This document shows positions 14,664-21,988 of a stretch of 22,984 bases of DNA, in pieces. The stretch is from the NCBI GenBank assembly GCA_947456005.1, contig CANGRP010000006.1:1-22984 (forward strand), given 5' to 3'. Within the stretch, counting starts at the first letter, position 1. Each line of letters begins with the position of its first letter. The position numbers were made by a program, and so were the translations under genes. Under the pieces are notes generated by a model that was not told the DNA's origin, made no database searches, and saw only the letters and a program-made list of their open reading frames with translations. Source of the DNA: Caulobacteraceae bacterium. GTDB taxonomy: Bacteria > Pseudomonadota > Alphaproteobacteria > Caulobacterales > Caulobacteraceae.

Positions 14664-17044
14664 GGCGCGCTCCTCCCAGCCATGAAGGGTTCAAGCCAGG
14701 CCGAGGGCGCATCACCCACCACCGCCCGCAGCTGGTCCAGACGCCGGACGGACCGCTCTGTCCCGGCAAGCACCTGAAGGGGTCCGGAGAGCCCCGACAG
14801 ATCCAGCCTCGCCACGACGCTATGGTCGCCCCGCTTGACCAGGAAGCACCGAGAAGTGTCCGGCAGGGACTTGACCAGAGAGAACTCGTGCTCGGAGAGG
14901 CCGAAGCCGTCGATGTACTCGTCCGGCTTGGCCCGGGCGTTGGGGAAGAAGATCTGGGTCGCGGCCTGCTCGATGATGGCCGCGGCGATCCGGCTGTCCA
15001 GGGCGTCCGAGGCGCTCTGGGTACAGAAGCCCACCAGACCGTTGCGCTTGCGGATCGTCTTCTCCCAGTCCTTGATCCGCCGGACGAAGACCGGGTCGTC
15101 CAGGACCTTCCAGCCCTCGTCGACCACGAAGATGGCGGGGGATCCGTCCAGCCTCTGCTCCAGCCGGTGGAACAGGTACATCATGGCGGGTGTACGGACC
15201 TCCGGCGCATCCAGGACCCGGGTCATGTCGAAGCCCAGGACGCGGGTCTCCAGGCTGAGCTGGTCCTCGGCGTTGTCGAACAGCCAGGCGTGCTCTCCCG
15301 CCTCGCACCAGGGGCCCAGCCGGAAGGCGAGGTCGCCGGGGGTGGGGCGGCGGCCGCCCCGGAACAACTCCCGGAGGAAGCGCAACCTGCGGTGGCTGGT
15401 CGGCTGGGCGAAGTTGGCGTCGATGGCGTCCGCTATCACCGCCCGGTCATCGGCGCTCAGGGTCGATCCGTCCGAAGACAGGAGCTGGGCCAGCCATTCC
15501 GTCAGGAAGGCGCGGTTGCCGGGCTCATCGGGCAACAGCAGGGGGTTGAAGCCGGTCGGCTCCCCCGGTCGCAGGACATCATAGCGGCCGCCAATCGCCC
15601 GGATGAAGGGCTCGGCGCCGCGATCCTTGTCGAAGTAGGCGATGCGCGGCCGGACCCTCTCGGCCTGGGCCAGCAGGAAGGTCAGCAGGACGGTCTTGCC
15701 GGACCCTGAAGGCCCGATGCAGGTGAAGTTGCCCAGGTCGCCCTGGTGGAAGTTGAAATGGTAGGGACCAGAGGCGGTGGTCTCCAGGACCGAGATCGCC
15801 GGCCCCCAGTGATTACCCGCCGCCTCACCGGTGGGATGGTTGTGGAAGCTGGCCAGGCTGGCGAAGTTTCCTGCAGAGATCAGCCCCTTCCGGGCGATGA
15901 ACCGGAATCCGCCGGGGAACTGGGCCCAGAAGCTCGGTTCCAGGTTGGCGTCCTCCCGGACCGCAAGGGCGCCAGCCTCCGCCATGGCGGACTGCACGTC
16001 CGCGACCGCATAGTCGAGGGTCGGAAGGGAGTCGGCGCGGACAAGGATCGAAAGGTGATGCTCGCCATAGGCCGTGCGGCCGGCGCCGACGTCATCCCGC
16101 GCCTGGGCAAGCTCGCCCCTGAGGCTGAAGGCGTCGTCGTCGGCGGCCTTGAGGCGGCGCAGGGCCACGCCCATCCGGTCCAGTGAAGCCTGTCGATCCT
16201 GGAAGGCGAAGCTTTCGGTCAGCACCATCTCGTGGGGCAGGCGAAGAACGCCGTCGAGCAGGCCCGGCGCCGTCCGCGCAGGATAGTCCTTCAGGCCCAC
16301 CACGGCGGCGTAGCTTCGCGCGCCCCCATGACCAGTCCCGAGCTCCATGGCGTCCAGGCCGAAGGTCAGGCGGCGCTGTCCGACCGCGGCGCCGATCTCA
16401 CCGGATGGGGTGAGGACAGGCCGGCCCTCCCCGTTCAGCAGAAGGGCGAGGAACTCGGACGGCTCGGAGTACTGGGCGCCTCCGGGACCGTCGTAGAGGC
16501 TGAGGGTGCGAACGCCGTAGGGCGACAGGGCGGCCGAGAAGGACTCGCGGACGGCGTGAAGCTCGCGCAGGTCTCGGGCGGTCTCGGACTGCCTCTGGCG
16601 CGGCCCCCGCAGCACCTTCTCGATCAGCCCCGCCCGGCCCTGGGTCGGCCTCAGGACAAGTGTCAGGAAGATGTCATTGATGAACAGCTGGCGGGCCTCC
16701 AGCTGCTCGCGCCACTTCCGGTCGAGATCAGCGCAGAACGGCTCCTCTGGCGCGGGCGGGAATTCAGGGGTGACCCGCCGCCGGACCACATGATGCCAGA
16801 GGGCGAGGCGCGAGGTGGCGGCGCTGCGCAGAACCGTCTCCCGGACGGACTTGCGATAGTTGAGGTCTTCGTCCGACGCCGTTTCGAAGGGAAAGCCCGA
16901 AATGTGAAGGGTCTGGACCAGCAGACCGTCCCGGGTCGTCACCGTCTGGGCGTCCAGATGCCGTACATAAGGCAGGCGGTCGCCGATGGGGGCTTCCCGC
17001 GGCGCCAGGAGACGGGCGGCCTGTGTGGTGATGACCCTTGTCAC
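14660..17044 (-). CDS. virB4: VirB4 type IV secretion ATPase
   Basis: 794 residues from GTG 17044, which overlaps the virB3 stop as GTGA. The N-terminal CagE/TrbE/VirB domain (about 170-390) contains FRFIARKGLISAGNFASLASF; the C-terminal RecA-like domain has Walker A GPSGSGKT (444-451), LAYFDKDRG-like IAYFDKDRGAEPF, GFNPLLLPD, and Walker B AIFVVDEGWKVLDD (637-650), plus GFCTQSASDALDS. All ATPase motifs are intact and length is normal. VirB4 energises pilin extraction and substrate passage at the inner membrane. Co-translated with virB3 upstream and virB6 downstream. Confidence 0.96.
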   Translation of the reverse strand: MTRVITTQAARLLAPREAPIGDRLPYVRHLDAQTVTTRDGLLVQTLHISGFPFETASDEDLNYRKSVRETVLRSAATSRLALWHHVVRRRVTPEFPPAPEEPFCADLDRKWREQLEARQLFINDIFLTLVLRPTQGRAGLIEKVLRGPRQRQSETARDLRELHAVRESFSAALSPYGVRTLSLYDGPGGAQYSEPSEFLALLLNGEGRPVLTPSGEIGAAVGQRRLTFGLDAMELGTGHGGARSYAAVVGLKDYPARTAPGLLDGVLRLPHEMVLTESFAFQDRQASLDRMGVALRRLKAADDDAFSLRGELAQARDDVGAGRTAYGEHHLSILVRADSLPTLDYAVADVQSAMAEAGALAVREDANLEPSFWAQFPGGFRFIARKGLISAGNFASLASFHNHPTGEAAGNHWGPAISVLETTASGPYHFNFHQGDLGNFTCIGPSGSGKTVLLTFLLAQAERVRPRIAYFDKDRGAEPFIRAIGGRYDVLRPGEPTGFNPLLLPDEPGNRAFLTEWLAQLLSSDGSTLSADDRAVIADAIDANFAQPTSHRRLRFLRELFRGGRRPTPGDLAFRLGPWCEAGEHAWLFDNAEDQLSLETRVLGFDMTRVLDAPEVRTPAMMYLFHRLEQRLDGSPAIFVVDEGWKVLDDPVFVRRIKDWEKTIRKRNGLVGFCTQSASDALDSRIAAAIIEQAATQIFFPNARAKPDEYIDGFGLSEHEFSLVKSLPDTSRCFLVKRGDHSVVARLDLSGLSGPLQVLAGTERSVRRLDQLRAVVGDAPSAWLEPFMAGRSAP

Positions 17045-17325
17045 GGCGTGTACGAGTTCCCGCCCCAGAAGCTGAAGTTCCGCACCCGCGGGCAGGACCG
17101 GAGCCGGGTGATCCAGATGTCGAAGAAGCGCGGCTCACGGACCGACCCGGCATAGCCGATGGCGTGGATCACCAGCGCCACGCCGAAGACCCAGAACGAC
17201 TTGGTGATGAGGAAAAGCTCCCCGGTCACGATGAGGTTGAGGATGGCGTAGGTGTAGGTGACGCCGCCGATCATCTGCGGCCGTGTCAGGGCGGCGAAGA
17301 CCGGATCGGAGGCCAGCCGGCTCAT
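17041..17325 (-). CDS. virB3: VirB3 type IV secretion inner-membrane protein
   Basis: 94 residues from ATG 17325, one base after the virB2 stop; the open frame extends to 17400 but would then overlap virB2. Begins with the VirB3 signature SRLASDPVFAALTRPQMIGGV, followed by two adjacent hydrophobic stretches (YTYAILNLIVTGELFLI and FWVFGVALVIHAIGYAG) and the REPRFFDIW motif with a basic C-terminus. VirB3 associates with VirB4 and is needed for pilus assembly; in some systems the two are fused. Stop overlaps virB4 start (GTGA). Confidence 0.9.
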   Translation of the reverse strand: MSRLASDPVFAALTRPQMIGGVTYTYAILNLIVTGELFLITKSFWVFGVALVIHAIGYAGSVREPRFFDIWITRLRSCPRVRNFSFWGGNSYTP

Positions 17326-17326
17326 C

Positions 17327-17638
17327 CTACATGGCTCCGGCGAGGCTGCGGATGCCCGCAACAATGGAGACGGCGCCGAAGATGATGAAGGCGCCGACAA
17401 TGACGATCACCCCGCGGCGCCATTCCATCCGGCCTGACAGCATCAGGAAGCCGACGATGGCGATGGCGATCACTGCTGCGCTGGTGGCCACTGTTCCCAG
17501 GAGGGTTCCCTGGACCCAGCTGAGGGCGGCGATGAGCGGCGAGGACCCGGCGGGATCCGCCTGGGCCTGGGTCTGCGCCAGGGCGGGCGAGGCGAAGAGG
17601 GCGGCGAGAGCGCTGAGCGGGAGAGTCTTGCGGGTCAT
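17327..17638 (-). CDS. virB2: VirB2-type pilin
   Basis: 103 residues from ATG 17638 (AGGA just upstream; 4 nt after the virB1 stop). Signal peptide MTRKTLPLSALAALFASPALA with cleavage expected before Gln22, giving a mature pilin of about 82 residues with two long hydrophobic helices (44-68 and 76-97) joined by the short basic loop SGRMEWRRG, as in TrbC/VirB2 pilins. It forms the conjugative-type pilus or surface filament. An upstream in-frame extension to 17704 lies inside virB1 and is rejected. Confidence 0.92.
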   Translation of the reverse strand: MTRKTLPLSALAALFASPALAQTQAQADPAGSSPLIAALSWVQGTLLGTVATSAAVIAIAIVGFLMLSGRMEWRRGVIVIVGAFIIFGAVSIVAGIRSLAGAM

Positions 17639-17642
17639 GGTC

Positions 17643-18230
17643 CTACTCAGCTCCGATGGACAGGATACGGGGGGCGCCGAGGCGCGAGAAGATCGCCTGG
17701 ACATAGGCGCGGGTTTCCGCGAACGGCGGCACGTCTCCGTAACGCATTACGGCCTCAGGTCCGGCGTTGTAGGCCGCAAGGGCGAGCCGCACATCGCCAA
17801 ATCGCCGAAGCTGGCGGGCCAGGTAACTCACGCCCCCGTCGATATTGCCGTGGAGGTCGTCCGGGTCAACGCCCAGGTCGCGGGCGGTGGCGGGCATCAG
17901 CTGCATGACCCCGCGGGCCCCCTTGGGAGAAACGGCCGACTGCTGGAAGCGGGATTCCTGCCAGGCGACGGCTGTGGCCAGACCCGGGTCGATCCCGTGT
18001 CGGGCGGCGGCCTCGGCGATCAGCCTGGCCACGACGGCCGGAGCTGGCGAGACCTGGGTCGGGACGACCTGGACGATGGATTGCGCGCCTGCAGACGTGA
18101 TGACCATGGGCCCGGAGTAGGTCGTCACCGCGCCATCGTCCCCGATCTCGAGAACCTGGCTTCTGGCGACGTCCGGTACCGATAGCAGGGTGGCGAGAAG
18201 AGCGCCGATACCGATGGCGATGGTTCTCAC
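17643..18230 (-). CDS. virB1: VirB1-like lytic transglycosylase
   Basis: 195 residues from GTG 18230, chosen because AGGA lies 6 nt upstream and a signal peptide starts at once (VRTIAIGIGALLATLLSVPDVARS); a GTG at 18281 would put 17 polar residues before it. After a short beta-type segment (DDGAVTTYSGPMVITSAG) comes the SLT/lysozyme-like domain: AWQESRFQ with catalytic Glu92, GVMQLMPATARDLGV (107-121), YLARQLRRFG, AAYNAGP (152-158) and ETRAYVQAI. It would open peptidoglycan for assembly of the secretion machine. First gene of the virB operon, 4 nt before the pilin gene, and 92 bp after a Pho-box-like site. Confidence 0.9.
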   Translation of the reverse strand: MRTIAIGIGALLATLLSVPDVARSQVLEIGDDGAVTTYSGPMVITSAGAQSIVQVVPTQVSPAPAVVARLIAEAAARHGIDPGLATAVAWQESRFQQSAVSPKGARGVMQLMPATARDLGVDPDDLHGNIDGGVSYLARQLRRFGDVRLALAAYNAGPEAVMRYGDVPPFAETRAYVQAIFSRLGAPRILSIGAE

Positions 18231-18305
18231 GGGAGATCCTGTCTGCGGCGCCCCTGAGCGGGAACTTGGGTCAGGGGGCACGATATCCCGAAACGGGCGA
18301 CGGGA

Positions 18306-18339
18306 CGATTACAAAGGATCCATGACGGTTGGATGACAG
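18306..18339 (-). promoter_or_regulatory. Pho-box-like PhoB site with -10, upstream of the virB operon
   Basis: On the minus strand CTGTCATCCAACCGTCAT (18339 to 18322): CTGTCAT, 4-bp spacer, CCGTCAT, an 11-bp-period direct repeat matching 13 of 14 half-site positions of the PhoB box. Eight bp further is TGTAAT (18313-18308, 5 of 6 to TATAAT), or TAATCG at the canonical 10 bp, so the layout resembles E. coli phoA. It points towards virB1, 92 bp from the GTG. Confidence 0.6.
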
Positions 18340-18353
18340 CGCCGGCCGCCTGG

Positions 18354-18382
18354 TTGACATCGGGAGGAAGGATTGCGTTCCC
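18354..18382 (+). promoter_or_regulatory. Possible -35 element for the enoyl-CoA hydratase gene
   Basis: TTGACA at 18354-18359, a perfect -35 hexamer, 49 bp before ATG 18408 in the divergent region. The -10 is not clear (GTTCCC at 17-bp spacing). It sits 14 bp from the Pho-box-like site on the other strand, so the two divergent promoters may interfere. Confidence 0.3.
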
Positions 18383-18407
18383 TCGGTCTCAAAAGGGAGG
18401 ACGACAT

Positions 18408-19157
18408 ATGACCGATCTGGTCCTGCGCGAGATGCGCGGCGCGGCGGTGCACCTGGTGCTGAACCGACCTGACAAGCTGAACTCGCTTAACGTCCCCGTC
18501 TTCCAGGCCCTGGACAGCCATGTCCGGGACATCGCCGCAGACCCGGCCGGGATCGCCGTTGTCGTCCTGCGGGGCGCGGGCCGCTGTTTCTCGGCCGGCC
18601 ACGACCTCGGTGACATCGCCGCAGGCGAACGGTTGCCCGAGCCCCACTTCCAGTCGAAGGTCATCGAGCGGCTGGCCGCCCTGCCCGTTCCGGTGATCTC
18701 GGCGGTGCATGGCCACTGCTATACCGGCGCCCTGGAGCTGGCCCTGGCGGGCGACATCATCCTGGCGGCGGAAAACGCGAAGTTCGCCGACACCCATGCC
18801 CGCTGGGCCCTGACGCCGGTTTGGGGCCTGAGCCAGCGCCTGCCCCGACGGGTCGGGACCGCCAAGGCCCGGGAAATGATGTTCACCTGCCGGACCTATT
18901 CGGGCCGCGAGGCGGAGGCCATGGGCCTGGCCAACGCCTGCCTGCCAGAGGCGACCTTCCTGGAGGGCGTGGACGCCTGGACGGCTGAGATCGCCGCGAA
19001 CTCGTCCTTCAGCCACGCCGCCAACAAGCGCCTGCTGGACCAGACGGACGGCCTGCCCCTGCCCGCGGGCTTGGCCCATGAAGTCTACCGCAGCGAAGGC
19101 GTTGGCCCTGACATGCGCGAGCGTATCGCCGCCTTCGCCGCCCGGAAGGGCGGCTGA
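18408..19157 (+). CDS. Enoyl-CoA hydratase/isomerase-family protein
   Basis: 249 residues from ATG 18408, preceded by GGGAGG at 7 nt. Crotonase fold: NRPDKLNSLN (19-28), oxyanion-hole segment GRCFSAGHDLGDI (58-70), and HGHCYTGALELALAGDIILA (101-120), where Glu110 aligns with the catalytic Glu144 of rat mitochondrial hydratase. The second catalytic position (Glu164 in the rat enzyme) is His130 within FADTHARWALTP, and the usual PGxGG is PVWGLSQRLPR. This FADTHAR type is a recognisable subgroup whose reaction is not settled, so hydration of a 2-enoyl-CoA is possible but not certain; isomerase or another crotonase reaction could apply. Stands alone, convergent with the DUF gene. Context suggests acyl-CoA catabolism along with the acyl-CoA dehydrogenase pair. 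Confidence 0.88.
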   Translation: MTDLVLREMRGAAVHLVLNRPDKLNSLNVPVFQALDSHVRDIAADPAGIAVVVLRGAGRCFSAGHDLGDIAAGERLPEPHFQSKVIERLAALPVPVISAVHGHCYTGALELALAGDIILAAENAKFADTHARWALTPVWGLSQRLPRRVGTAKAREMMFTCRTYSGREAEAMGLANACLPEATFLEGVDAWTAEIAANSSFSHAANKRLLDQTDGLPLPAGLAHEVYRSEGVGPDMRERIAAFAARKGG

Positions 19158-19177
19158 CCCCGGTTGACCCCTGAAGA

Positions 19178-20311
19178 CTAGCCCTTGGCCCCGTCCAGCA
19201 ACTGGGTGAAGCCCGCCGGGGCATAGGGACCGATGCAGAGCTGTTCCAGGACGCCGATGCCCGTCCGGCCCTCGTTGTCCCGGGTGCGGACCACCTGCTG
19301 GGTATGCAAATGCGAGTGCGCCAGGGGATCGAGCTGGCGGGGATCGAAGGACTCATGGCCGATGGCCAGTTCCCCCTTCCACATGCCCTGCCCCCACTCG
19401 GGGTGGGTGTAGCCCAGGCCCTTCATCTGGAACTTCAGGATGGGCTCCATGCTGATGGTGCGGACCGTCCCGTCATGATCGACGAGGTCCACCTCGGCAT
19501 AGCGGGCCAGGCGCGTGCCCGGATGGTAGTCGACCCGGTGCCGGGCCGTGGCCATGCGGTGGTCCCGCCCGTCCTCGACCCCGGGTATGTCCGCCTCGCT
19601 GTCATAGAGCGGCGCGGTAAAGCCCTCGCGGACCAGGGGCCGGCCCTGGGCGTCATCGAAGAAGATGGCGTGTGAGATATGGTCGTCCCAGAAGAGGGGT
19701 GTCCAGAGGAAGAAGACGCTGGGGAGCGTTGTGCGCGGCGCCCCGCCGGTCTCCGGCTCGCCGACGTTCCGGACCCCCCAGGACCGGTCCTTGGTGCCGA
19801 GGCAGACCTCCGCATCCACCTCGATGCGGCCCTCGGGCGTCTCCACCCAGCCGCTCCAGCGGCCGAACTGGTCGAAGCGGGTGGCGTCCATCACCCGGCG
19901 GGTCCCGGACCAGAGGGTCTGGCGGGCCTCCTGGAGGCTGGCCGTCCGGGCCGAGAAGACGAGGTCGCAGGACAGGCCGCTCTCGTTCGGCTCCAGAACC
20001 ACGCGGGTGCGCCGCATGGGCTCCAGAACCTCGAGGCGGAAGGGGCCCACGGACATGTCCGTCCGCTCGGCGGGCGCCCGGCGTGAGCCGTAGAAGCAGT
20101 ACTGCCGCCCACCCGGCGCCACGACGCTGAAGGCGCCGTCCAGTATGCCCCGGAAGGGGTAGACCGCCATGCCGACGCCGAAATAGTAGCCGCCGTCCTT
20201 CTCATAAGCGTTGAACCAGGTGCGGTCGTAGACGTTACGGTCGCTGGTCGCCGGGTGGGCGATGGGCTCCGGGGTCTGGTGGATCGGAAAGTCGTCAAGT
20301 CGGTTCAGCAT
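19178..20311 (-). CDS. Uncharacterised protein of DUF7064/DUF7065-like (AttH/lipocalin-like) type, copy 1
   Basis: 377 residues from ATG 20311 (GAGGAG 8 nt upstream). No signal peptide or membrane helix. N-terminal half opens RTWFNAYEKDGGYYFGVGMAVYP and the middle carries GTKDRSWGVRN (172-182); the second half has FFLWTPLFWDDHISHAIFFDD and a C-terminal region rich in His (THPEWGQGMWKGELAIGHE; HSHLHTQQ). The KDxSWGxRN motif and the beta-rich two-domain layout are shared with the other copy at 20864-21877. I place both in the family annotated as DUF7064/DUF7065, likely related to the AttH/CrtC lipocalin-like fold; that placement is from memory and pattern. Function is not established; a hydrophobic ligand or hydratase-type activity on lipids or terpenoids is a guess from fold relatives. 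27 nt after the SRPBCC gene, so co-transcribed. Confidence 0.75.
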   Translation of the reverse strand: MLNRLDDFPIHQTPEPIAHPATSDRNVYDRTWFNAYEKDGGYYFGVGMAVYPFRGILDGAFSVVAPGGRQYCFYGSRRAPAERTDMSVGPFRLEVLEPMRRTRVVLEPNESGLSCDLVFSARTASLQEARQTLWSGTRRVMDATRFDQFGRWSGWVETPEGRIEVDAEVCLGTKDRSWGVRNVGEPETGGAPRTTLPSVFFLWTPLFWDDHISHAIFFDDAQGRPLVREGFTAPLYDSEADIPGVEDGRDHRMATARHRVDYHPGTRLARYAEVDLVDHDGTVRTISMEPILKFQMKGLGYTHPEWGQGMWKGELAIGHESFDPRQLDPLAHSHLHTQQVVRTRDNEGRTGIGVLEQLCIGPYAPAGFTQLLDGAKG

Positions 20312-20338
20312 GGTCGGATCTCCTCGGAACGGCGTGGT

Positions 20339-20752
20339 TCAGGCCAGGCCCAGGGCTCGCTTCATCGCCTTGAGGTTGCCGCGGCAGAACTTCCCCATGG
20401 CCTCAGTCGCCGCCTCGAGCTGTGAAGGATCCTTGGGCTGGAACCGGACACGCAGCGCGATGGCGCAGGAGTCCCCGTCACCGGGCTCGACCGAGACGGT
20501 GGAGAAGTAGGCCTCCATGTCGGGCCGATCGAGGGTGTAGGTGTAGTGGTGCGGCCCCTCGTCGGTCATCAGTTCCGACACGGTCCGGCCGCCGGGCATG
20601 GTCAGGGTGCGTACCTTGCCCTGAGGGGTGACCTCGGTGCTCTCGGCCTCCACCAGAGTCGCCCACTTCCGGATTCCCGAAAAGTCGCCGATCACGGCCC
20701 AGGCCGCATCGGCGGCCAGCGGAGTGTCCTCGCGGACGGTCATTTCCTGCAT
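20339..20752 (-). CDS. SRPBCC (START/polyketide cyclase-like) family protein
   Basis: 137 residues from ATG 20752, with GGGAGG at 5 nt; the open frame upstream to 20818 is not favoured. The helix-grip fold is suggested by VREDTPLAADAAWAVIGDFSGIRKW (6-30) at the N-terminus, alternating strands (VRTLTMPGGRTVSELMT; HYTYTLDRPDMEAYFSTVSV) and a long C-terminal helix (PSQLEAATEAMGKFCRGNLKAMKRALG). The family binds hydrophobic ligands and includes cyclases and lipid carriers; no catalytic residues can be assigned. Similar to MxaD/polyketide-cyclase-2 proteins. Lies between two related DUF proteins, suggesting the three act on or carry the same hydrophobic compound. Confidence 0.85.
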   Translation of the reverse strand: MQEMTVREDTPLAADAAWAVIGDFSGIRKWATLVEAESTEVTPQGKVRTLTMPGGRTVSELMTDEGPHHYTYTLDRPDMEAYFSTVSVEPGDGDSCAIALRVRFQPKDPSQLEAATEAMGKFCRGNLKAMKRALGLA

Positions 20753-20863
20753 GAAGTCCTCCCAGTGTTTCGGAGGACTGCAGCACATCCGGTTGCGGAC
20801 CGGAAGCGTGGAAAGCATGGACCCGGTTCTGCCGGTCGCCTGAGGAGCCGCGGCGGCCCGGGC

Positions 20864-21877
20864 CTATTCCGTCACGTTGTGCCAGGACTCGGCGATGCCG
20901 AAGCCTTCGCGGCCATCCATCGCGAACCGCGCCAGGCCCTCATTGACGAAGGTGGCGCCCCCCGGGAAGGGGATCTTGGTCGGGCACATGTTGATCACCC
21001 GGCCCTCGATCCGGACCTCGCGGCCCTTGCCCGTACGCGCGACCATCGACTCCGTCTCGTGCAGGATCGAGCCCGGCCGGAAGGTGGTCTCGACACGGAC
21101 GTCCTCAAGGGTATCCATCCCTTCCCCGTCCTGGATCCAGCCGGAGCCCAGCATGGTCCCGTCGGACCGTCGGAAGCAGGAGCCTCCCAGGGAGGTCCCG
21201 GCGCCGAAGTTCATGGAGAACCAGAAGACGAAGGGGTTGGGAGCAGCCGCTGTGGAGAGGGCGGGCCCCGAAGAGGCGGCGCCTGAAGACCCGCTGGACG
21301 ATCCGCTCCAGTTGCGCGGGCCCCAGGACTTGTCGCGCACGCCAAAGCCGTCGAAGGCGATTTCCTCCCCGCCGATCGCAAGCCGTCCCGTCGCGCGCAG
21401 GCTCTGCTCGAAGTGGCCTTGGGCGCCCTTCGCGGCGAAGTGCGGCTTGGTCAGGGCCTCTACGTCCACCTGCATGGAGAGGTGCGCCGGGGTATGCCAC
21501 CCCTCGGGGCGGAGCTTGGCGCGGGTCATCAGGATGGACCCGTCGGGGATGTCCTGAGCCGGGCCCTCGTAACTGACGGTCCAGCGCCGGAACGGGGCCT
21601 CACAGGCCAGGGCCAGGTTTCCGACCTTGAGGTCGCCGTCGTAGGCGGAGAGGTCCTTGCCGATGTCCCGCCGGCCGTAGGTGAAGGCCACCCGGCTGCC
21701 GCCCAGGTAGACGGCGTGAAGGGCGTCGGCCCAGCCGTTCCCGGGCCGGAAGCCCATGCGGGTGAACATGCCGACCCCGGTCTTCGGGTCGACGAAGTTG
21801 AAGTAATAGCTCTCGCTCCAGGCCCGGTCCTCGCCGGTCGGGTGCATGGCCTCGTCCGTGCCGGTGACAATGGTCAT
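20864..21877 (-). CDS. Uncharacterised protein of DUF7064/DUF7065-like (AttH/lipocalin-like) type, copy 2
   Basis: 337 residues from ATG 21877 (GGGAG 7 nt upstream); an upstream start at 21955 is not supported by a ribosome-binding site. N-terminus RAWSESYYFNFVDPKTGVGMFTRMGFRPGNGWAD resembles that of copy 1. The motif FGVRDKSWGPRNW (178-190) matches KDRSWGVRN of copy 1 at almost the same position. Directly after it, residues 191-215 are a Ser/Gly/Ala low-complexity insert not present in copy 1. The second half contains FVFWFSMNFGAGTSLGGSCFRR and ends GIAESWHNVTE. Cytoplasmic by sequence. Same inferred family and uncertainties as copy 1. 111 nt separate it from both the DsbA-family gene upstream and the SRPBCC gene downstream, and a TTGAGCC-N14-CCTATCCT element at 21927-21955 could be its own promoter. 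Confidence 0.75.
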   Translation of the reverse strand: MTIVTGTDEAMHPTGEDRAWSESYYFNFVDPKTGVGMFTRMGFRPGNGWADALHAVYLGGSRVAFTYGRRDIGKDLSAYDGDLKVGNLALACEAPFRRWTVSYEGPAQDIPDGSILMTRAKLRPEGWHTPAHLSMQVDVEALTKPHFAAKGAQGHFEQSLRATGRLAIGGEEIAFDGFGVRDKSWGPRNWSGSSSGSSGAASSGPALSTAAAPNPFVFWFSMNFGAGTSLGGSCFRRSDGTMLGSGWIQDGEGMDTLEDVRVETTFRPGSILHETESMVARTGKGREVRIEGRVINMCPTKIPFPGGATFVNEGLARFAMDGREGFGIAESWHNVTE

Positions 21878-21926
21878 GCGGGATCTCCCAGTCGGGCGCC
21901 GCCAGGGTCCGGGCGGGGTCAGGGTG

Positions 21927-21955
21927 AGGATAGGTGCGGGCCGTGACAGGCTCAA
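21927..21955 (-). promoter_or_regulatory. Possible promoter of the copy-2 DUF gene
   Basis: On the minus strand TTGAGCC (21955-21949), 14-bp spacer, CCTATCCT (21934-21927), which resembles the Caulobacter TTGACGS-N10-14-GCTANAWC layout with mismatches. It lies about 50 bp before ATG 21877. Weak, sequence-only call. Confidence 0.25.
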
Positions 21956-21988
21956 GCCGGGGCCGGCCCGGAGCGGCCTCCTGTCGGG

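Noticed and set aside
13516..14769. Upstream extension of the virB9 reading frame over virB6
   Set aside because: The extension is Arg/Pro/Gly-rich without domain features, and a clear signal peptide with ribosome-binding site begins at 13515/13512.
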